A DNA stretch of 64,000 nt from Candidatus Bipolaricaulota bacterium (GTDB lineage Bacteria > Bipolaricaulota > Bipolaricaulia > Bipolaricaulales > Bipolaricaulaceae), in assembly GCA_030550535.1 (NCBI GenBank), contig JAUQPF010000026.1:1-64000 (forward strand), read 5' to 3'. The notes under the pieces are model-generated. The model was not told the DNA's origin, searched no databases, and worked only from the letters and a program-made list of their open reading frames with translations. This document shows, one piece after another, positions 1 to 8,840 of this stretch (position 1 is its first letter; each line of letters opens with the position of its first letter). A program made the translations under genes and the position numbers.

Positions 1-1392
1 GTGGGCGCGAGGCTCAGCAAGGTCCACCAGGTGGGAGAGGTTTTCCTCCTGCGTTTTTTTGACCCGCCGGGGGCCCTGGCCCTCGATCCCAAGGGGAAGG
101 CGTTCCACCGCACGGAGTTGCGGCCGCCCACGCCACCCCACCCTCCAGCCTTCTGCCAGCTCCTGCGCGCCTTGGAGGGCCAACCCTTGCTCGCCCTCCA
201 GCAGGCGGGCTTCGACCGGGTGGTGCGCCTCCGCTTCCCCGAAGCCGACCTTGTCCTGGACCTCCGGCCCCGTCAGGGGAACCTCTTCCTCTTTTTCCGC
301 GACGGCCGCAGCGCCTCCCTCCGCGCGGGTCAATTCCAACCCGTGGACTTCGGCGAAGGGGACCCCCTTGTCGGCCTGGGACCGGAGCTACGCCGGGCCC
401 TGCTAGGCAAGCTCAAGAGGGCCATGACCCCGGAGGACCTGCGGGGTTGGGCCCAGGAATTGCTCAGCCTCCCCCCGCGGGGCTTCCTCTACGCCACCCC
501 AAGGGGGCTTCGCGCCTCGTTCTTCCCCCGGCCGGACTGGGGGGAGCCCACGGAGGAGTTCCCCGCCTTTTGGCCGGCCTTGGACCGAACGTTGGAAGAG
601 CGCGTGTTTGGCGAGCTTGCGGAGAAACGCATCGCCGAGCTTGCGCGGGCGGTGGAGCGGCGCAAACGGGCTTTGGCCATGCTGGCAGAGGCGGAGAAGG
701 AGGCGCAGACCTGGCCCGCTGTAAAAGAAAAAGCCGATCTCGTCCTCGCCCGTCTTTCCGAGATTCCCAAAGGAGCCTCCAGGGTCACGGTGGAGGGGTT
801 CGACGGAAGCCCGGTGGAGCTTGAATTGGATCCGGCGCTTCCGCCCGCGCGCTTTGCCCAGGAGCTTTACCGGCGAGCGGGGAAGCTGCGGCGGCGGGCC
901 CAGGAGATCCCCCTTCGCCGCGCCCAGCTCGAGCGGGAGATCGCAGAGCTTCTGGAGGAGATCGCGCTTTTGAAGAGCCGACCGGACCTCGCTCCCTACC
1001 TGGTGGAAGCGGAGGAAGAGAGGGAGGAAAAGGAGCCGCCAAGCCAGCCCCGCCAGTATCGGATCGGCGAATTCACCGTGCTGGTGGGCCGCTCCGCGAA
1101 GGAGAACGACTGGATCGTGCGCCGCGCGAGCCCCAACGACCTTTGGCTCCACGCCCGCGGAGTCCCCGGAGCCCACGTGCTCATTAAAAACGGGGGGAGA
1201 ACCGTCCCCGAGGAGGTGTTGCGCCGCGCTGCGGAGCTGGCCGCCTGGTTCTCCAAGGCCCGCGGTGAACGGAAGGTGGAGGTGAGCTACACTGAGGCCC
1301 GCTATGTGCGCAAACCCAAAGGGAGTCCGCCAGGAACCGTGGCCCTTCTCAAGGAGAACGTGATCGTGGTGTCCGGGGAGCGTGGTCCGTGA
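1..1392 (+). CDS. rqcH: RqcH/NFACT ribosome quality control protein, 5' end missing
   Basis: 463 residues are visible from the window edge. The first codon is GTG, but the family usually has about 15-25 more residues before GARLSKVHQ, so the true start is probably upstream. The layout fits NFACT proteins: N-terminal NFACT-N region, a charged coiled-coil middle (about residues 195-330), then a C-terminal NFACT-R (DUF814) domain with NDWIVRRASPNDLWLHA and GAHVLIK. Family members bind 50S subunits carrying obstructed nascent chains and recruit tRNA-Ala for C-terminal tailing. Older annotations call them fibronectin-binding proteins. At about 480 residues it would be shorter than the usual 560. 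It overlaps the next gene by 4 bp and heads a run of protein quality-control genes. Confidence 0.85.
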   Translation: MGARLSKVHQVGEVFLLRFFDPPGALALDPKGKAFHRTELRPPTPPHPPAFCQLLRALEGQPLLALQQAGFDRVVRLRFPEADLVLDLRPRQGNLFLFFRDGRSASLRAGQFQPVDFGEGDPLVGLGPELRRALLGKLKRAMTPEDLRGWAQELLSLPPRGFLYATPRGLRASFFPRPDWGEPTEEFPAFWPALDRTLEERVFGELAEKRIAELARAVERRKRALAMLAEAEKEAQTWPAVKEKADLVLARLSEIPKGASRVTVEGFDGSPVELELDPALPPARFAQELYRRAGKLRRRAQEIPLRRAQLEREIAELLEEIALLKSRPDLAPYLVEAEEEREEKEPPSQPRQYRIGEFTVLVGRSAKENDWIVRRASPNDLWLHARGVPGAHVLIKNGGRTVPEEVLRRAAELAAWFSKARGERKVEVSYTEARYVRKPKGSPPGTVALLKENVIVVSGERGP

Positions 1393-2069
1393 GCTTTTCC
1401 AGCGAGTTTTTGATCCAAGCGATCTTCGCCGTTTTGGCCCTGTTCCTTTGCGTTATCCCCCATGAGGTGGCCCATGGCCTCGTGGCCCTTTGGCTGGGCG
1501 ATCCCACGGCCAAGCGCGCCGGGAGGCTCTCCCTCAATCCCCTCAAGCATCTGGATCCTATCGGATCCGTGGCCCTGCCCCTGGCCCTCCTTCTTCTGCG
1601 CCGCCTCACGGGGGTGCCCTTCGTCGTGTTCGGGTGGGCCAAGCCCGTGCCCATCAACCCTTACTACTTTCGGGATCCCTGGCGGGGGATGGTGTGGGTG
1701 GGGTTGGCTGGCCCGGCCACGAACTTCCTCATCGCCGGCGGAATCGCCGGCCTGGGGCGCCTCCTTTTGGCCCTGGGCCTCCGCTCCCGCTACCTTTTCA
1801 TGTTCCTCGCCTTTTTGGTCCTGATCTCCTTGGTCCTCGCCTTTTTCAACCTCCTTCCTGTCCCGCCTCTTGATGGGTCCCGGCTTCTCGGTTATTTCCT
1901 GCCCGTGCGTTGGCGCCTGCAACTTTTGCGGCTTGAGCAGTTCGGGATCATCGTGGTGGCCGCCCTCCTTCTCCTGGGGGCCCTGGAGGTGGTGGTGCGC
2001 GGGGCCGAGGCCGTAACCATTCGCCTCATCGGCCGGGATTGGGCCCTGCTTTCCGGCCTTTGGTGGTGA
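1389..2069 (+). CDS. M50 site-2 protease family membrane metalloprotease
   Basis: 226 residues with several hydrophobic segments. The zinc motif HEVAHG lies in the first membrane segment (about residue 27), and the third ligand motif PVPPLDGSRLL is near residue 160, as in compact bacterial M50 (YwhC/FtsEA-like) proteases that cleave membrane-embedded substrates. The GTG start overlaps the preceding TGA by 4 bp, indicating translational coupling with the RqcH gene. Substrate unknown. The family is clear from both motifs, the physiological role is not. Confidence 0.85.
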   Translation: MSFSSEFLIQAIFAVLALFLCVIPHEVAHGLVALWLGDPTAKRAGRLSLNPLKHLDPIGSVALPLALLLLRRLTGVPFVVFGWAKPVPINPYYFRDPWRGMVWVGLAGPATNFLIAGGIAGLGRLLLALGLRSRYLFMFLAFLVLISLVLAFFNLLPVPPLDGSRLLGYFLPVRWRLQLLRLEQFGIIVVAALLLLGALEVVVRGAEAVTIRLIGRDWALLSGLWW

Positions 2070-2074
2070 GCCAG

Positions 2075-2080
2075 TATAAT
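2075..2080 (+). promoter_or_regulatory. -10 box of the trigger factor gene
   Basis: A perfect TATAAT lies inside the gap after the M50 gene, 12 nt before the GTG start of tig, with TTCCGG 18 nt upstream as a weak -35. No Shine-Dalgarno sequence lies between it and the start, so the transcript would be nearly leaderless. Confidence 0.6.
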
Positions 2081-2092
2081 GCCCGCCGGATC

Positions 2093-3196
2093 GTGAGCGA
2101 CGAGAACATCCAAATCCAACGCGAGGGAACGAAGGTGCGGCTGGAGGTGGCCGTCCCCAAGGAGGCCATCCGTGCAAAAGAGGAGCAGTTCCTGCAAGCC
2201 CTAAGCCGGGAGCTGCGCATCCCCGGCTTCCGGCCGGGCAGGGCCCCTAAGCACTTAATCCTTCGCCGCTACGGCGAGGAGGCCTTCTGGAGGGAGGTGC
2301 GGGAGGACCTCATCCAGGACTGGCTGGAACAGGCCATCCATAAGCTCGCCCTGCACCCCGTGACCGCGCCCAAGGTGGAGACCGTGGAGTTCGTGCAGGG
2401 CGAGTCCCTGCGGTTCCGCGCGGAGTTCGAGGTCCTCCCGGAGTTCGCCATCCCTGAAGGCCTCACGATCGCCGTGGAGGAGCCGCCGCCTGCGGAGGTG
2501 AAGGAGGAGGATGTGACCGCGGTCTTGGCCGATCTCCGGCGGGAGGCCGCGACCTTGATCCCCAAGGATGGCCCGGCCGAAGAGGGCGACGTCGTGCACA
2601 TCAAACGGGGCGAGCGCATCTGGGAGGGCACCGCCTCCGCGGAGCGCCCCATCGGCCGCCAGCTCCTGGGCCAGAGGGCCGGCACGCGGGTCATCCTCAC
2701 CGACGAGGAAGGCCACGCCGAGGAGTTCGAGGTGGTGGGCGTCTACACCCTGAGCCTCCCAAGCGAGGAGGAGACCGCCCGTCATTACGGGAAAGCCACG
2801 TGGGAGGAGCTCGTGGAGGAAGTGCGGCGGGAGCTTTTGGCCCGGGCGGAGGCCCAGCGCCGGGACGAGCTGCGCCGCCGCGCCCTTGACGCCTTGGCTG
2901 AGGCCTTGAACATCCCTGTGCCGCCCGGGCTTCTGGCGAGCACCGTGGAAGAGGAGATGGCTCGCCTTCCCAAGAAGGAGGAGGTGCGGGCGGAGGTGGA
3001 GCGGATCGTGGCCCGCCGCCTGCGCCGGGAGATCCTCATCCACCGCCTGAGCGAGGAAAAAGGCCTTGCGCCCTCCCCCGAGGAGGTGCGGCGCTTGGCC
3101 CAGGAGGAAGGGGAGAACGAGGAGGCCATCCACGCCCGGCTCTCCTTCGAGCGCGTCGCCGACTGGGTCCTGGAGAATCTAAGGAGGCCGAAGTGA
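2093..3196 (+). CDS. tig: Trigger factor, ribosome-associated chaperone
   Basis: 367 residues from the GTG at 2093 ([19 protein letters not shown]). A TTG at 2039 in the same frame would add residues unlike the family and would overlap the M50 gene, so 2093 is preferred. The ribosome-binding signature is [18 protein letters not shown] near residue 50. A PPIase-like middle (EEGDVVHIK) and a long helical C-terminal arm follow. Trigger factor binds ribosomal protein L23 and shields nascent chains. The protein is shorter than the usual 430 residues. It precedes clpP with a 4 bp overlap; tig-clpP is a widely conserved pair. Confidence 0.93.
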   Translation: MSDENIQIQREGTKVRLEVAVPKEAIRAKEEQFLQALSRELRIPGFRPGRAPKHLILRRYGEEAFWREVREDLIQDWLEQAIHKLALHPVTAPKVETVEFVQGESLRFRAEFEVLPEFAIPEGLTIAVEEPPPAEVKEEDVTAVLADLRREAATLIPKDGPAEEGDVVHIKRGERIWEGTASAERPIGRQLLGQRAGTRVILTDEEGHAEEFEVVGVYTLSLPSEEETARHYGKATWEELVEEVRRELLARAEAQRRDELRRRALDALAEALNIPVPPGLLASTVEEEMARLPKKEEVRAEVERIVARRLRREILIHRLSEEKGLAPSPEEVRRLAQEEGENEEAIHARLSFERVADWVLENLRRPK

Positions 3197-3804
3197 GGTT
3201 CCAGTACTTCGAGGAAGAGGAACTGCGCATGATGCGCTACTGGGAGCGGGCCTTCGCCCGCCTCTTCAAGGACCGCATCATCTTCCTTTCCGGGGAGATC
3301 GTGGCCAGCGCCGGAGGCGGCATCTACTCCGGGGCCGCGGACAACATCATCGCCCAGCTCCTTTGTCTTGAGGCCGAGGACCCGGAGAAGGACATCCAGC
3401 TTTACATCAACAGCCCCGGCGGGGACCTCCAGGCCGCGCTCGCCATCTACGACGCCATGCAGTACGTGCGGTGTCCGGTGCGCACGATTTGCGTGGGGAT
3501 CGCGGCCTCCGCGGCGGCCCTCATCCTCGCCGGCGGGGCCAAGGGCAAACGCTACGCCCTCCCCAACTCCCGCATCATGATCCACCAGCCCTGGGGCATG
3601 GTGGGCGGGCAGGCCGTGGACATAAAGATCGAGGCCGACGAGATCATCAAGCTCCGCAACCGGGTGAACGAGATCCTCGCCTACCACACGGGGCAGCCCA
3701 AGGAGAAGATCGAGCGCGATACAGACCGGAACTTCTGGATGAGCGCGGAGGAGGCCAAGGCCTACGGCATCGTGGACGAAGTGATCCAGCCGCGCAAAAA
3801 ATAA
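3193..3804 (+). CDS. clpP: ATP-dependent Clp protease proteolytic subunit with Ser-His-Asn triad
   Basis: 203 residues; GTG start preceded by AAGGAGG and overlapping the tig stop by 4 bp. Nucleophile Ser106 lies in GIAASAAAL and His131 in IMIHQPWG. Counting from the histidine as in E. coli (H122 to D171), the third triad position falls on Asn180 in RDTDRNFWM instead of Asp. The sequence around the nucleophile also departs from the usual QAASMGA. Listeria ClpP1 has a Ser-His-Asn triad and low activity by itself, so this subunit may need a second ClpP partner encoded elsewhere. No clpX or clpA follows; two tRNA genes on the other strand come next. Confidence 0.93.
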   Translation: MRFQYFEEEELRMMRYWERAFARLFKDRIIFLSGEIVASAGGGIYSGAADNIIAQLLCLEAEDPEKDIQLYINSPGGDLQAALAIYDAMQYVRCPVRTICVGIAASAAALILAGGAKGKRYALPNSRIMIHQPWGMVGGQAVDIKIEADEIIKLRNRVNEILAYHTGQPKEKIERDTDRNFWMSAEEAKAYGIVDEVIQPRKK

Positions 3805-3805
3805 A

Positions 3806-3878
3806 TGCGCCCGGCAGGATTTGAACCTGCGGCCTCCGGCTCCGCAGGCCGGCACTCTATCCGCTGAGCTACGGGCGC
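3806..3878 (-). tRNA. tRNA-Arg (anticodon GCG)
   Basis: Read on the minus strand the sequence folds as a cloverleaf: acceptor GCGCCCG/CGGGCGC, D-arm GCTCAGCGGATAGAGT, anticodon stem CCGGC/GCCGG with loop CTGCGGA, and T-loop TTCAAAT. Anticodon GCG decodes CGC. CCA is not encoded. It lies directly after tRNA-Ser, probably in one transcript. Confidence 0.95.
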
Positions 3879-3965
3879 TGGCGGAGGGACGGGGACTCGA
3901 ACCCCGAAGGCCAAAAGGCCCTACCGGTTTTCGAGACCGGCTCCTTGCCGTTCGGACATCCCTCC
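3879..3965 (-). tRNA. tRNA-Ser (anticodon CGA)
   Basis: Minus-strand class II tRNA: acceptor GGAGGGA/TCCCTCC with discriminator G, anticodon loop CTCGAAA, a long variable arm GGGCCTTTTGGCC, and T-loop TTCGAGT. Anticodon CGA decodes UCG. The 3' CCA is encoded (3879-3881), unlike in the neighbouring tRNA-Arg. Confidence 0.95.
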
Positions 3966-3969
3966 CGGC

Positions 3970-4821
3970 TCAGCGATTATGCGGGCCCCTCTTCCCGAGG
4001 TCAACGGTGCTCACCGCGAAGATCCCGGAGAGGACGAACACGGCCCCGAAGATCTGCCCAAGGCTCAGCCGCTCCCCCAAAAGAACCCAGCCGAAGAGCG
4101 CAGCGAACACGGGCTCCATGGCCAGGACCACCGCGGCCTTCGTGGCGCTCGTGCGCCTCTCGGCCCAAGCGAGAACGTAATAGGCCACGGCCGAGGCCAG
4201 AACCCCCGTGATGGCCAGGGCCTGCCAGACGCGGCCCGAAAGGGGCCAGCGCACTTCCCCCGCCGCCCAGGCCCCCACAAAGGAAAGCCCGGCCACTACA
4301 AGGAGCTGGAGAGGAAGGAGGGGGCCAAGGGGCGTGGCCTTGGCGTAACGGGCCAAAAGGGCGATGTACACTGCGAAAGAGAAGGAACACACCACGGTAA
4401 GCATGTCCCCAAAGAGGCTTCCGCCGAATCCTCCCTCCCCGCCTAGGGCGAGGAAGGCTACCCCCAGGCCCGCGAGCACCACCCCAAGCCCAATGCGGAA
4501 GGAGATCCGCTCGCCCAAAAAGTGGGCCACCACGGGCACAAGGACCACGGAAAGCCCGGTGATGAGGCCGGACTTTTGGGCCGTGGTGTAGCGGAGCCCC
4601 CAGGTCTGGAAGAAGTAGCCCCCAAACAGGAAAAACCCGAGGAGAAGGGCCTCCCGCCAGGGCGGGTCGCCGCGACGCAACAGAGGAAGCGCGCACAGGG
4701 AGGCCAAGGAGAAACGGAGGGCCAGGAACCAAAAGGGGCCGACCTCAGCCACGGCCTCCTTCACGGGCACAAACGTCCAGCCCCAAACAGCAGTGACCAG
4801 GAAAAGGGCAACGAGGGCCAT
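3970..4821 (-). CDS. EamA/DMT-family membrane transporter
   Basis: 283 residues, almost wholly hydrophobic, with about ten predicted membrane helices and the twofold EamA repeat. The first repeat begins TAVWGWTFVPVKEAV; the second carries TKAAVVLAMEPVFAALFGWVLLGE in the typical loop before helix 9. The family exports amino acids, nucleotides or other metabolites; the substrate cannot be read from sequence. The ATG overlaps the ychF TGA by 1 bp, making it the third gene of a sucD-ychF-EamA operon. Its 3' end contains the tRNA promoter. A second member of the family is at 30451-31293. Confidence 0.85.
   Translation of the reverse strand: MALVALFLVTAVWGWTFVPVKEAVAEVGPFWFLALRFSLASLCALPLLRRGDPPWREALLLGFFLFGGYFFQTWGLRYTTAQKSGLITGLSVVLVPVVAHFLGERISFRIGLGVVLAGLGVAFLALGGEGGFGGSLFGDMLTVVCSFSFAVYIALLARYAKATPLGPLLPLQLLVVAGLSFVGAWAAGEVRWPLSGRVWQALAITGVLASAVAYYVLAWAERRTSATKAAVVLAMEPVFAALFGWVLLGERLSLGQIFGAVFVLSGIFAVSTVDLGKRGPHNR
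3976..4004 (-). promoter_or_regulatory. Promoter of tRNA-Ser/tRNA-Arg
   Basis: On the minus strand, TTGACC (3999-4004), a 17 bp spacer and CATAAT (3976-3981) end 10 nt before the tRNA-Ser 5' end. The promoter lies inside the 3' end of the EamA transporter gene. Confidence 0.75.
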
Positions 4822-5903
4822 CAGGCCACGATGAAGTGGATCACATCGCCATCTTGGACCACGTAGTCCCGGCCGGCCCGCAGGATCTTCCCCGCCTCCC
4901 GCAGGGCCTTCTCGGACTTATGGTGCTCGAGGTCCTCCAGGCGCATGATCTCCGCGAGAACGAAGCGGTCACGGAAATCCGTGTGGATGACAGCGCCTGC
5001 ATCGGGGGCTTTGGTGCCCGCGGGCACGGTCCAGGCTCGCACCTCCGGCCCCACGAACGTGTAGAACGTGATCACCAAAAGGAGTCGGTAGGCCTCGCGC
5101 ACAAGCCGCTCCACAGCCAGCTCCTGAAGCCCGTATTCCTTCAAGAATTCGCGCCGCTCCTCCTCAGGAAGCTCAGAGAGCTCCATCTCCAGGCGGCCGC
5201 GAATGGCCACCCAGCCCGCTCCCCGCTCCCGCGCCAACTCCGCCACCCTCTGGGAGTACGCGTTTTCCCCCTCCTCGCCCACGTTGGCCACAAAGAGGAC
5301 GGGCTTCAAGGTGAGGGGGGCGATCCCTTTAAGCCTCTCCCTTTCCTCGGGGGAGAGCGGCACGTTGCGGATGGGAACGCCTCGCTTTAGGCCCTCGATG
5401 AGCCGCTCCAGCAGAGCCAGTTCCTCCTTAGCCTCCTTGTCGCCGATGCGCGCGGCCTTGGCGATCCGCTCTCTACGGCCCTCCAGAGTCTCGAGGTCCT
5501 TGAGGAGGAGTTCGGTCTCCACAACTTCGATGTCCCGCCGCACATCGAGCTCGCCCATGGGGTGCGCGATATCGGGGTCCTCAAAGCAACGCACCACGTG
5601 GAGGATGGCCTCCACGTTGCGGATGTCCGCAAGGAACTGGTTCCCGAGGCCTTCGCCCCGGGAGGCCCCCTCCACCAAGCCCGCGATGTCCACGACCTCA
5701 ATGGTGGTGGGCACTTTCTTCTTCTCGGGGAAAAGGGCGTGGAGGCGGTCCAAGCGGGGATCGGGCACAGGGGCCACCCCTTTTTGGGCCTGCAGGGTGG
5801 AGAAGGGATAGGGCTCCACCTTGGCGCCCGCGGCGGTGAGGGCGTTGAAGATCGTGGACTTCCCGGCGTTGGGGAGCCCCACAAGCCCGAAGGTCCGGCT
5901 CAC
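4821..5903 (-). CDS. ychF: Redox-regulated ATPase/GTPase YchF (Obg/OLA1 family)
   Basis: 360 residues. P-loop GLPNAGKST (residues 9-17), switch region [19 protein letters not shown], a coiled-coil insertion (about 130-190) and a C-terminal TGS domain ending in [14 protein letters not shown] are all in place. YchF proteins bind ribosomes and prefer ATP over GTP. Length and motif order are normal. The GTG start overlaps the sucD stop by 4 bp, an unusual pairing that suggests cotranscription rather than a common pathway. Confidence 0.93.
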   Translation of the reverse strand: MSRTFGLVGLPNAGKSTIFNALTAAGAKVEPYPFSTLQAQKGVAPVPDPRLDRLHALFPEKKKVPTTIEVVDIAGLVEGASRGEGLGNQFLADIRNVEAILHVVRCFEDPDIAHPMGELDVRRDIEVVETELLLKDLETLEGRRERIAKAARIGDKEAKEELALLERLIEGLKRGVPIRNVPLSPEERERLKGIAPLTLKPVLFVANVGEEGENAYSQRVAELARERGAGWVAIRGRLEMELSELPEEERREFLKEYGLQELAVERLVREAYRLLLVITFYTFVGPEVRAWTVPAGTKAPDAGAVIHTDFRDRFVLAEIMRLEDLEHHKSEKALREAGKILRAGRDYVVQDGDVIHFIVA

Positions 5904-6769
5904 CTGAGGACCTCCTCCACGAGGCGGGCCACCCCCGCAGGCGTGCGGGCCACGGGCACCCCGAGCTTCTCCAACCGCTCGGCCTTGGCCTGGGCCGTAT
6001 CTTCACCGCCGGTCACGATGGCGCCCGCGTGGCCCATGCGCTTCCCTGGCGGCGCGGAGAAGCCCGCGATGTACGCCACAAGCGGCTTTTTCATGTGCTC
6101 CTTGGCGTACGCCGCGGCCTCCTCCTCCGCAGCACCCCCAATCTCCCCCACCAGGACCACGACCTCGGTCTGCGGGTCCTCCTCAAAGAGCGGGAGAAGC
6201 TCCACAAAGGTCGTGCCCACGATGGGGTCTCCGCCGATCCCCACCACCGTGGACTGCCCCAGCCCCCTGGCGGAAAGGTGGGAGGCGATCTCGTAGGTGA
6301 GGGTGCCGGAGCGAGAAACGATCCCCACGGGGCCGGGCGTGAAGGGCGCATGCGGGATAACCCCCACCTTGGCCTTGCCCGGGGAGATGATCCCCGGGCA
6401 ATTGGGCCCGATGAGCCGCACCCCGTAGGATCGGAGGAGGTGGTAGGTGTGGAGCATGGCATGAAGCGGGATGCCCTCGGTGATGCAGACGATGAGGGGG
6501 ATCCCGGCCTCCGCGGCCTCTAAGATCGCCTCGGGCGCGAACGCCGCAGGTACGAAGATCACGGAGGCGTCGATGGGGTGGTGGGCACAGGCCTCGGCCA
6601 CCGTGTCGTAGACAGGGATCCCGTCCAAGCTTTGCCCGCCCTTCCCCGGGGTGACGCCCGCCACGACCTTCGTCCCGTAGGCCACCATCTGCCGGGTGTG
6701 AAAGGAGCCCTCCGTCCCGGTGATGCCCTGCACCAAAACCCTTGTGTGCTCGTCGATAAGGATGGCCAC
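5900..6769 (-). CDS. sucD: Succinate-CoA ligase (ADP-forming) alpha subunit
   Basis: 289 residues. CoA-binding fold at the N-terminus ([11 protein letters not shown]), catalytic loop [16 protein letters not shown], and the phosphorylated histidine His247 in RMGHAGAIV. The enzyme interconverts succinyl-CoA and succinate with NDP phosphorylation. The beta subunit gene sucC, normally adjacent, is absent from this window. The GTG start has no Shine-Dalgarno site but has TATCCT 6 nt upstream, implying a leaderless mRNA. It heads the sucD-ychF-EamA operon. Confidence 0.93.
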   Translation of the reverse strand: MAILIDEHTRVLVQGITGTEGSFHTRQMVAYGTKVVAGVTPGKGGQSLDGIPVYDTVAEACAHHPIDASVIFVPAAFAPEAILEAAEAGIPLIVCITEGIPLHAMLHTYHLLRSYGVRLIGPNCPGIISPGKAKVGVIPHAPFTPGPVGIVSRSGTLTYEIASHLSARGLGQSTVVGIGGDPIVGTTFVELLPLFEEDPQTEVVVLVGEIGGAAEEEAAAYAKEHMKKPLVAYIAGFSAPPGKRMGHAGAIVTGGEDTAQAKAERLEKLGVPVARTPAGVARLVEEVLR

Positions 6770-6775
6770 GGCACA

Positions 6776-6805
6776 AGGATAGAGGGCCTAGCCCTTTGGG
6801 GGCAA
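6776..6805 (-). promoter_or_regulatory. Promoter of sucD operon, leaderless type
   Basis: On the minus strand, TTGCCC (6800-6805), an 18 bp spacer and TATCCT (6776-6781). Only 6 nt separate the -10 box from the GTG start, so transcription should begin at or next to the start codon. Confidence 0.6.
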
Positions 6806-6814
6806 GGGGGGATC

Positions 6815-6842
6815 TTGACAGGAAGAATTTCCTTCCTAGAAT
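6815..6842 (+). promoter_or_regulatory. Strong sigma70-type promoter of the ABC binding-protein gene
   Basis: TTGACA (6815-6820), 16 bp, TAGAAT (6837-6842). The spacer contains the partly symmetric GGAAGAATTTCCTTCC, a possible operator. Predicted start near 6849 gives a leader of about 92 nt. It lies back to back with the sucD promoter. Confidence 0.8.
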
Positions 6843-6846
6843 CGCA

Positions 6847-6867
6847 CTTGCCGCAACGCGCGGCAAG
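6847..6867 (+). other. 5'-terminal mRNA hairpin of the binding-protein transcript
   Basis: CTTGCCGC, loop AACGC, GCGGCAAG: a perfect 8 bp stem at the predicted 5' end of the transcript. A 5'-terminal stem of this type could stabilise an abundant mRNA. A Shine-Dalgarno-like AAGGAGGTG overlaps its 3' side, but no convincing leader peptide follows. Confidence 0.5.
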
Positions 6868-6940
6868 GAGGTGAAAAAGGGGAAAGTCTCTTTCATAGTG
6901 GAAAACAAACACATCCAAAACCAAGCGAGGAGGTGGCAGG

Positions 6941-8752
6941 ATGTGGCATAAAATTTTGGGGATGTTTGCCGTTGGTGTGTTAGGTGTTTTCGTGTGGGCC
7001 CAAATCCCTAATCCAGATACTTATATTGAGGCGTGGATTGGAGACCTTCAAAGCTTGGACCCCGCTTGGCATTACGACACGGCGAGCGCCACGGTGATTT
7101 TTAACATTTACGAAACCCTGGTGTTCTACGACGGGGAGCACGTGGACAAGTTCGTGCCCATGCTGGCCACGGCCTGGGAGGTCTCGGAAGACGGTCGGGT
7201 CTACACCTTCACCATCCGGGAGGGCGTGAAGTTCCACGAGGGCGGGGACCTCACCCCGGAGGACGTGGTGTACTCCCTGCGGCGGGCCGTGCTTCAGGAC
7301 CGCTCGGGCGGTCCCATCCACATGATCCTTGAGCCCTTGTTGGACGCCTACTCCATTAAAGAGCTCGCGGACAAGCTGGGCGATGAGGGCGTCTACCAGC
7401 TTGTGTGCGAGGCCATCAAACTCGTGGATGGGAAAGTGGTCATCACTCTGGCTTATCCGTTCCCGCCCTTCCTCCAGATCCTGGCCGGGAGCTGGTGCAG
7501 CATCATCGACATGGAGTGGGCCATCGCCCTTGGGGACTGGGATGGTTCCGCCAATTGGCGGCCGTGGCACGATCCCAAAGCGGAGCACTCGAAGCTCTTC
7601 AACGTGGCCAACGGGACCGGCCCGTTCAAGCTGGAGCGGTGGGTGCCGGGCGAGTACATCAGCCTCGTGCGGAACGAGAACTATTGGCGCGAGCCGGCCA
7701 AGCTCGCTCGGGTGGTGTTCAAGATCGTTCCGGAGTGGGGCACCCGGTTGGCCATGTTTGAAGCCGGAGATGTCGACGTCATCGCCGTGCCCCGGGCCTA
7801 CGTGAGCGCCATGGATCCGCTGGTGGCCGCGGGCAAGGCCAAGATGTACGGCCCCCTCCCCGGCGCCATCGCCCAAACCGGCTTCTTCAACTTCCGGGTC
7901 GCCGAGGGAAGCCCGTTCATGCCTAAACTGGGCGGCGTAGATAAGCCCGATCTCCTCTCCGACATCCACCTCCGCCGGGCCTTCAACTACGCCATGGACC
8001 TGGATACCTATATCCGCGAGGCCTGGTTGGGCGAGGCCTGGCCCGTGGGCGGGCCAGTGATCAAGGGCCGCTTGGGCCACAACCCCGATCAGCCCATCTA
8101 TCCTTTTGACCTGGAGAAGGCCGAACAGGAGCTGCGGCTCGCCTGGGGTGGCGAGGCCTGGAAGCAAGGGTTCAAGGTGGTCATCACCTACAACACCGGA
8201 AACGTTATGCGCAAGTTCGCCGCGGAGATGCTGGAGTACTACCTCGAGCAGTTCAACGAGATCCGGGCCAAGGAGGGCTACACCGCCCCCATCGACATCG
8301 AGGTCCAGGACCTGCCCTGGCCGACCTACTTGGCCATGATGGACGACAAACAGCTCGCGGTGTTCTTCGTCGGATGGCTCGAGGATTACGCGCACCCCCA
8401 CAACTGGGTGCATCCCTATATGGCCCGCACGGGCGCATTTGCCATGACGCAAAACTTCGACCTTGTGCAGGACGTATCCTTCGAGCCGGTCTACGCCACG
8501 TGGCTCCCGGCCAAGACCTACGCCACCCTCCAGGATCTCTTCGATGAGCTCATCGATATGGCCAAAAAGGAGCCGAATCTGGCGAAGGCTGAGCTTCTGT
8601 ACTTCGAGCTCAACCGCCTGGCCGTGGACTACGCCATCAACGTGGCCCATATCCAGCTCCTAACGCGCCGGTACGAGCAGCCGTGGGTGCACGGCTGGTA
8701 CTACAACCCTGCCCATCCGGGCACCTACTGCTACACCCTGTGGAAGGGGTAG
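6941..8752 (+). CDS. Peptide-type ABC transporter substrate-binding protein (SBP family 5)
   Basis: 603 residues; ATG with a GAGGAGGTGG site upstream. A signal peptide spans about residues 1-20 (ILGMFAVGVLGVFVWAQ), with no lipobox cysteine. Family motifs occur in canonical order: VYTFTIREGVKFHEGGDLT with PEDVVYSLRRA, then GTGPFKLERW, then HLRRAFNYAMDLDTYI. The protein would capture oligopeptides or another large solute outside the membrane and deliver it to the permeases encoded next. Its own strong promoter and the terminator after it imply excess over the permeases. The 5' end of the gene is visibly more AT-rich than the rest. Confidence 0.9.
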   Translation: MWHKILGMFAVGVLGVFVWAQIPNPDTYIEAWIGDLQSLDPAWHYDTASATVIFNIYETLVFYDGEHVDKFVPMLATAWEVSEDGRVYTFTIREGVKFHEGGDLTPEDVVYSLRRAVLQDRSGGPIHMILEPLLDAYSIKELADKLGDEGVYQLVCEAIKLVDGKVVITLAYPFPPFLQILAGSWCSIIDMEWAIALGDWDGSANWRPWHDPKAEHSKLFNVANGTGPFKLERWVPGEYISLVRNENYWREPAKLARVVFKIVPEWGTRLAMFEAGDVDVIAVPRAYVSAMDPLVAAGKAKMYGPLPGAIAQTGFFNFRVAEGSPFMPKLGGVDKPDLLSDIHLRRAFNYAMDLDTYIREAWLGEAWPVGGPVIKGRLGHNPDQPIYPFDLEKAEQELRLAWGGEAWKQGFKVVITYNTGNVMRKFAAEMLEYYLEQFNEIRAKEGYTAPIDIEVQDLPWPTYLAMMDDKQLAVFFVGWLEDYAHPHNWVHPYMARTGAFAMTQNFDLVQDVSFEPVYATWLPAKTYATLQDLFDELIDMAKKEPNLAKAELLYFELNRLAVDYAINVAHIQLLTRRYEQPWVHGWYYNPAHPGTYCYTLWKG

Positions 8753-8770
8753 GGCCTGAAACCAGGGCGT

Positions 8771-8811
8771 AAGAGGGGCTGGGCCTCAACCCGGCCCCTC
8801 TTGCTTTCTTT
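8771..8811 (+). terminator. Rho-independent terminator between binding protein and permeases
   Basis: 13 bp stem AAGAGGGGCTGGG / CCCGGCCCCTCTT (8771-8783 and 8790-8802, one G-T pair) followed by GCTTTCTTT. It should reduce read-through into the permease genes. Confidence 0.8.
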
Positions 8812-8829
8812 AAGAAAGAGGGATATAAG
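8801..8829 (+). promoter_or_regulatory. Promoter of the permease pair
   Basis: TTGCTT (8801-8806), 17 bp, TATAAG (8824-8829), 11 nt before the ATG at 8841 with no Shine-Dalgarno site between. The -35 lies in the descending arm and tail of the terminator. Confidence 0.5.
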
Positions 8830-8840
8830 TAGCGTCCGCT

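Noticed and set aside
2039-2092. TTG start giving trigger factor 18 extra residues
   Set aside because: The extension overlaps the M50 gene, has no ribosome site and does not resemble the family; the TATAAT box lies inside it.
6870-6950. Leader peptide beginning GTG AAA AAG GGG in the binding-protein leader
   Set aside because: The putative GTG lies inside its own Shine-Dalgarno sequence and the frame runs past the real start of the downstream gene.
6980-8650. 556-codon open frame antisense to the ABC binding protein
   Set aside because: It is a frame shadow of GC-rich codons: composition is Gly/His/Val/Leu-rich without domains, and the sense gene has clear motifs and expression signals.
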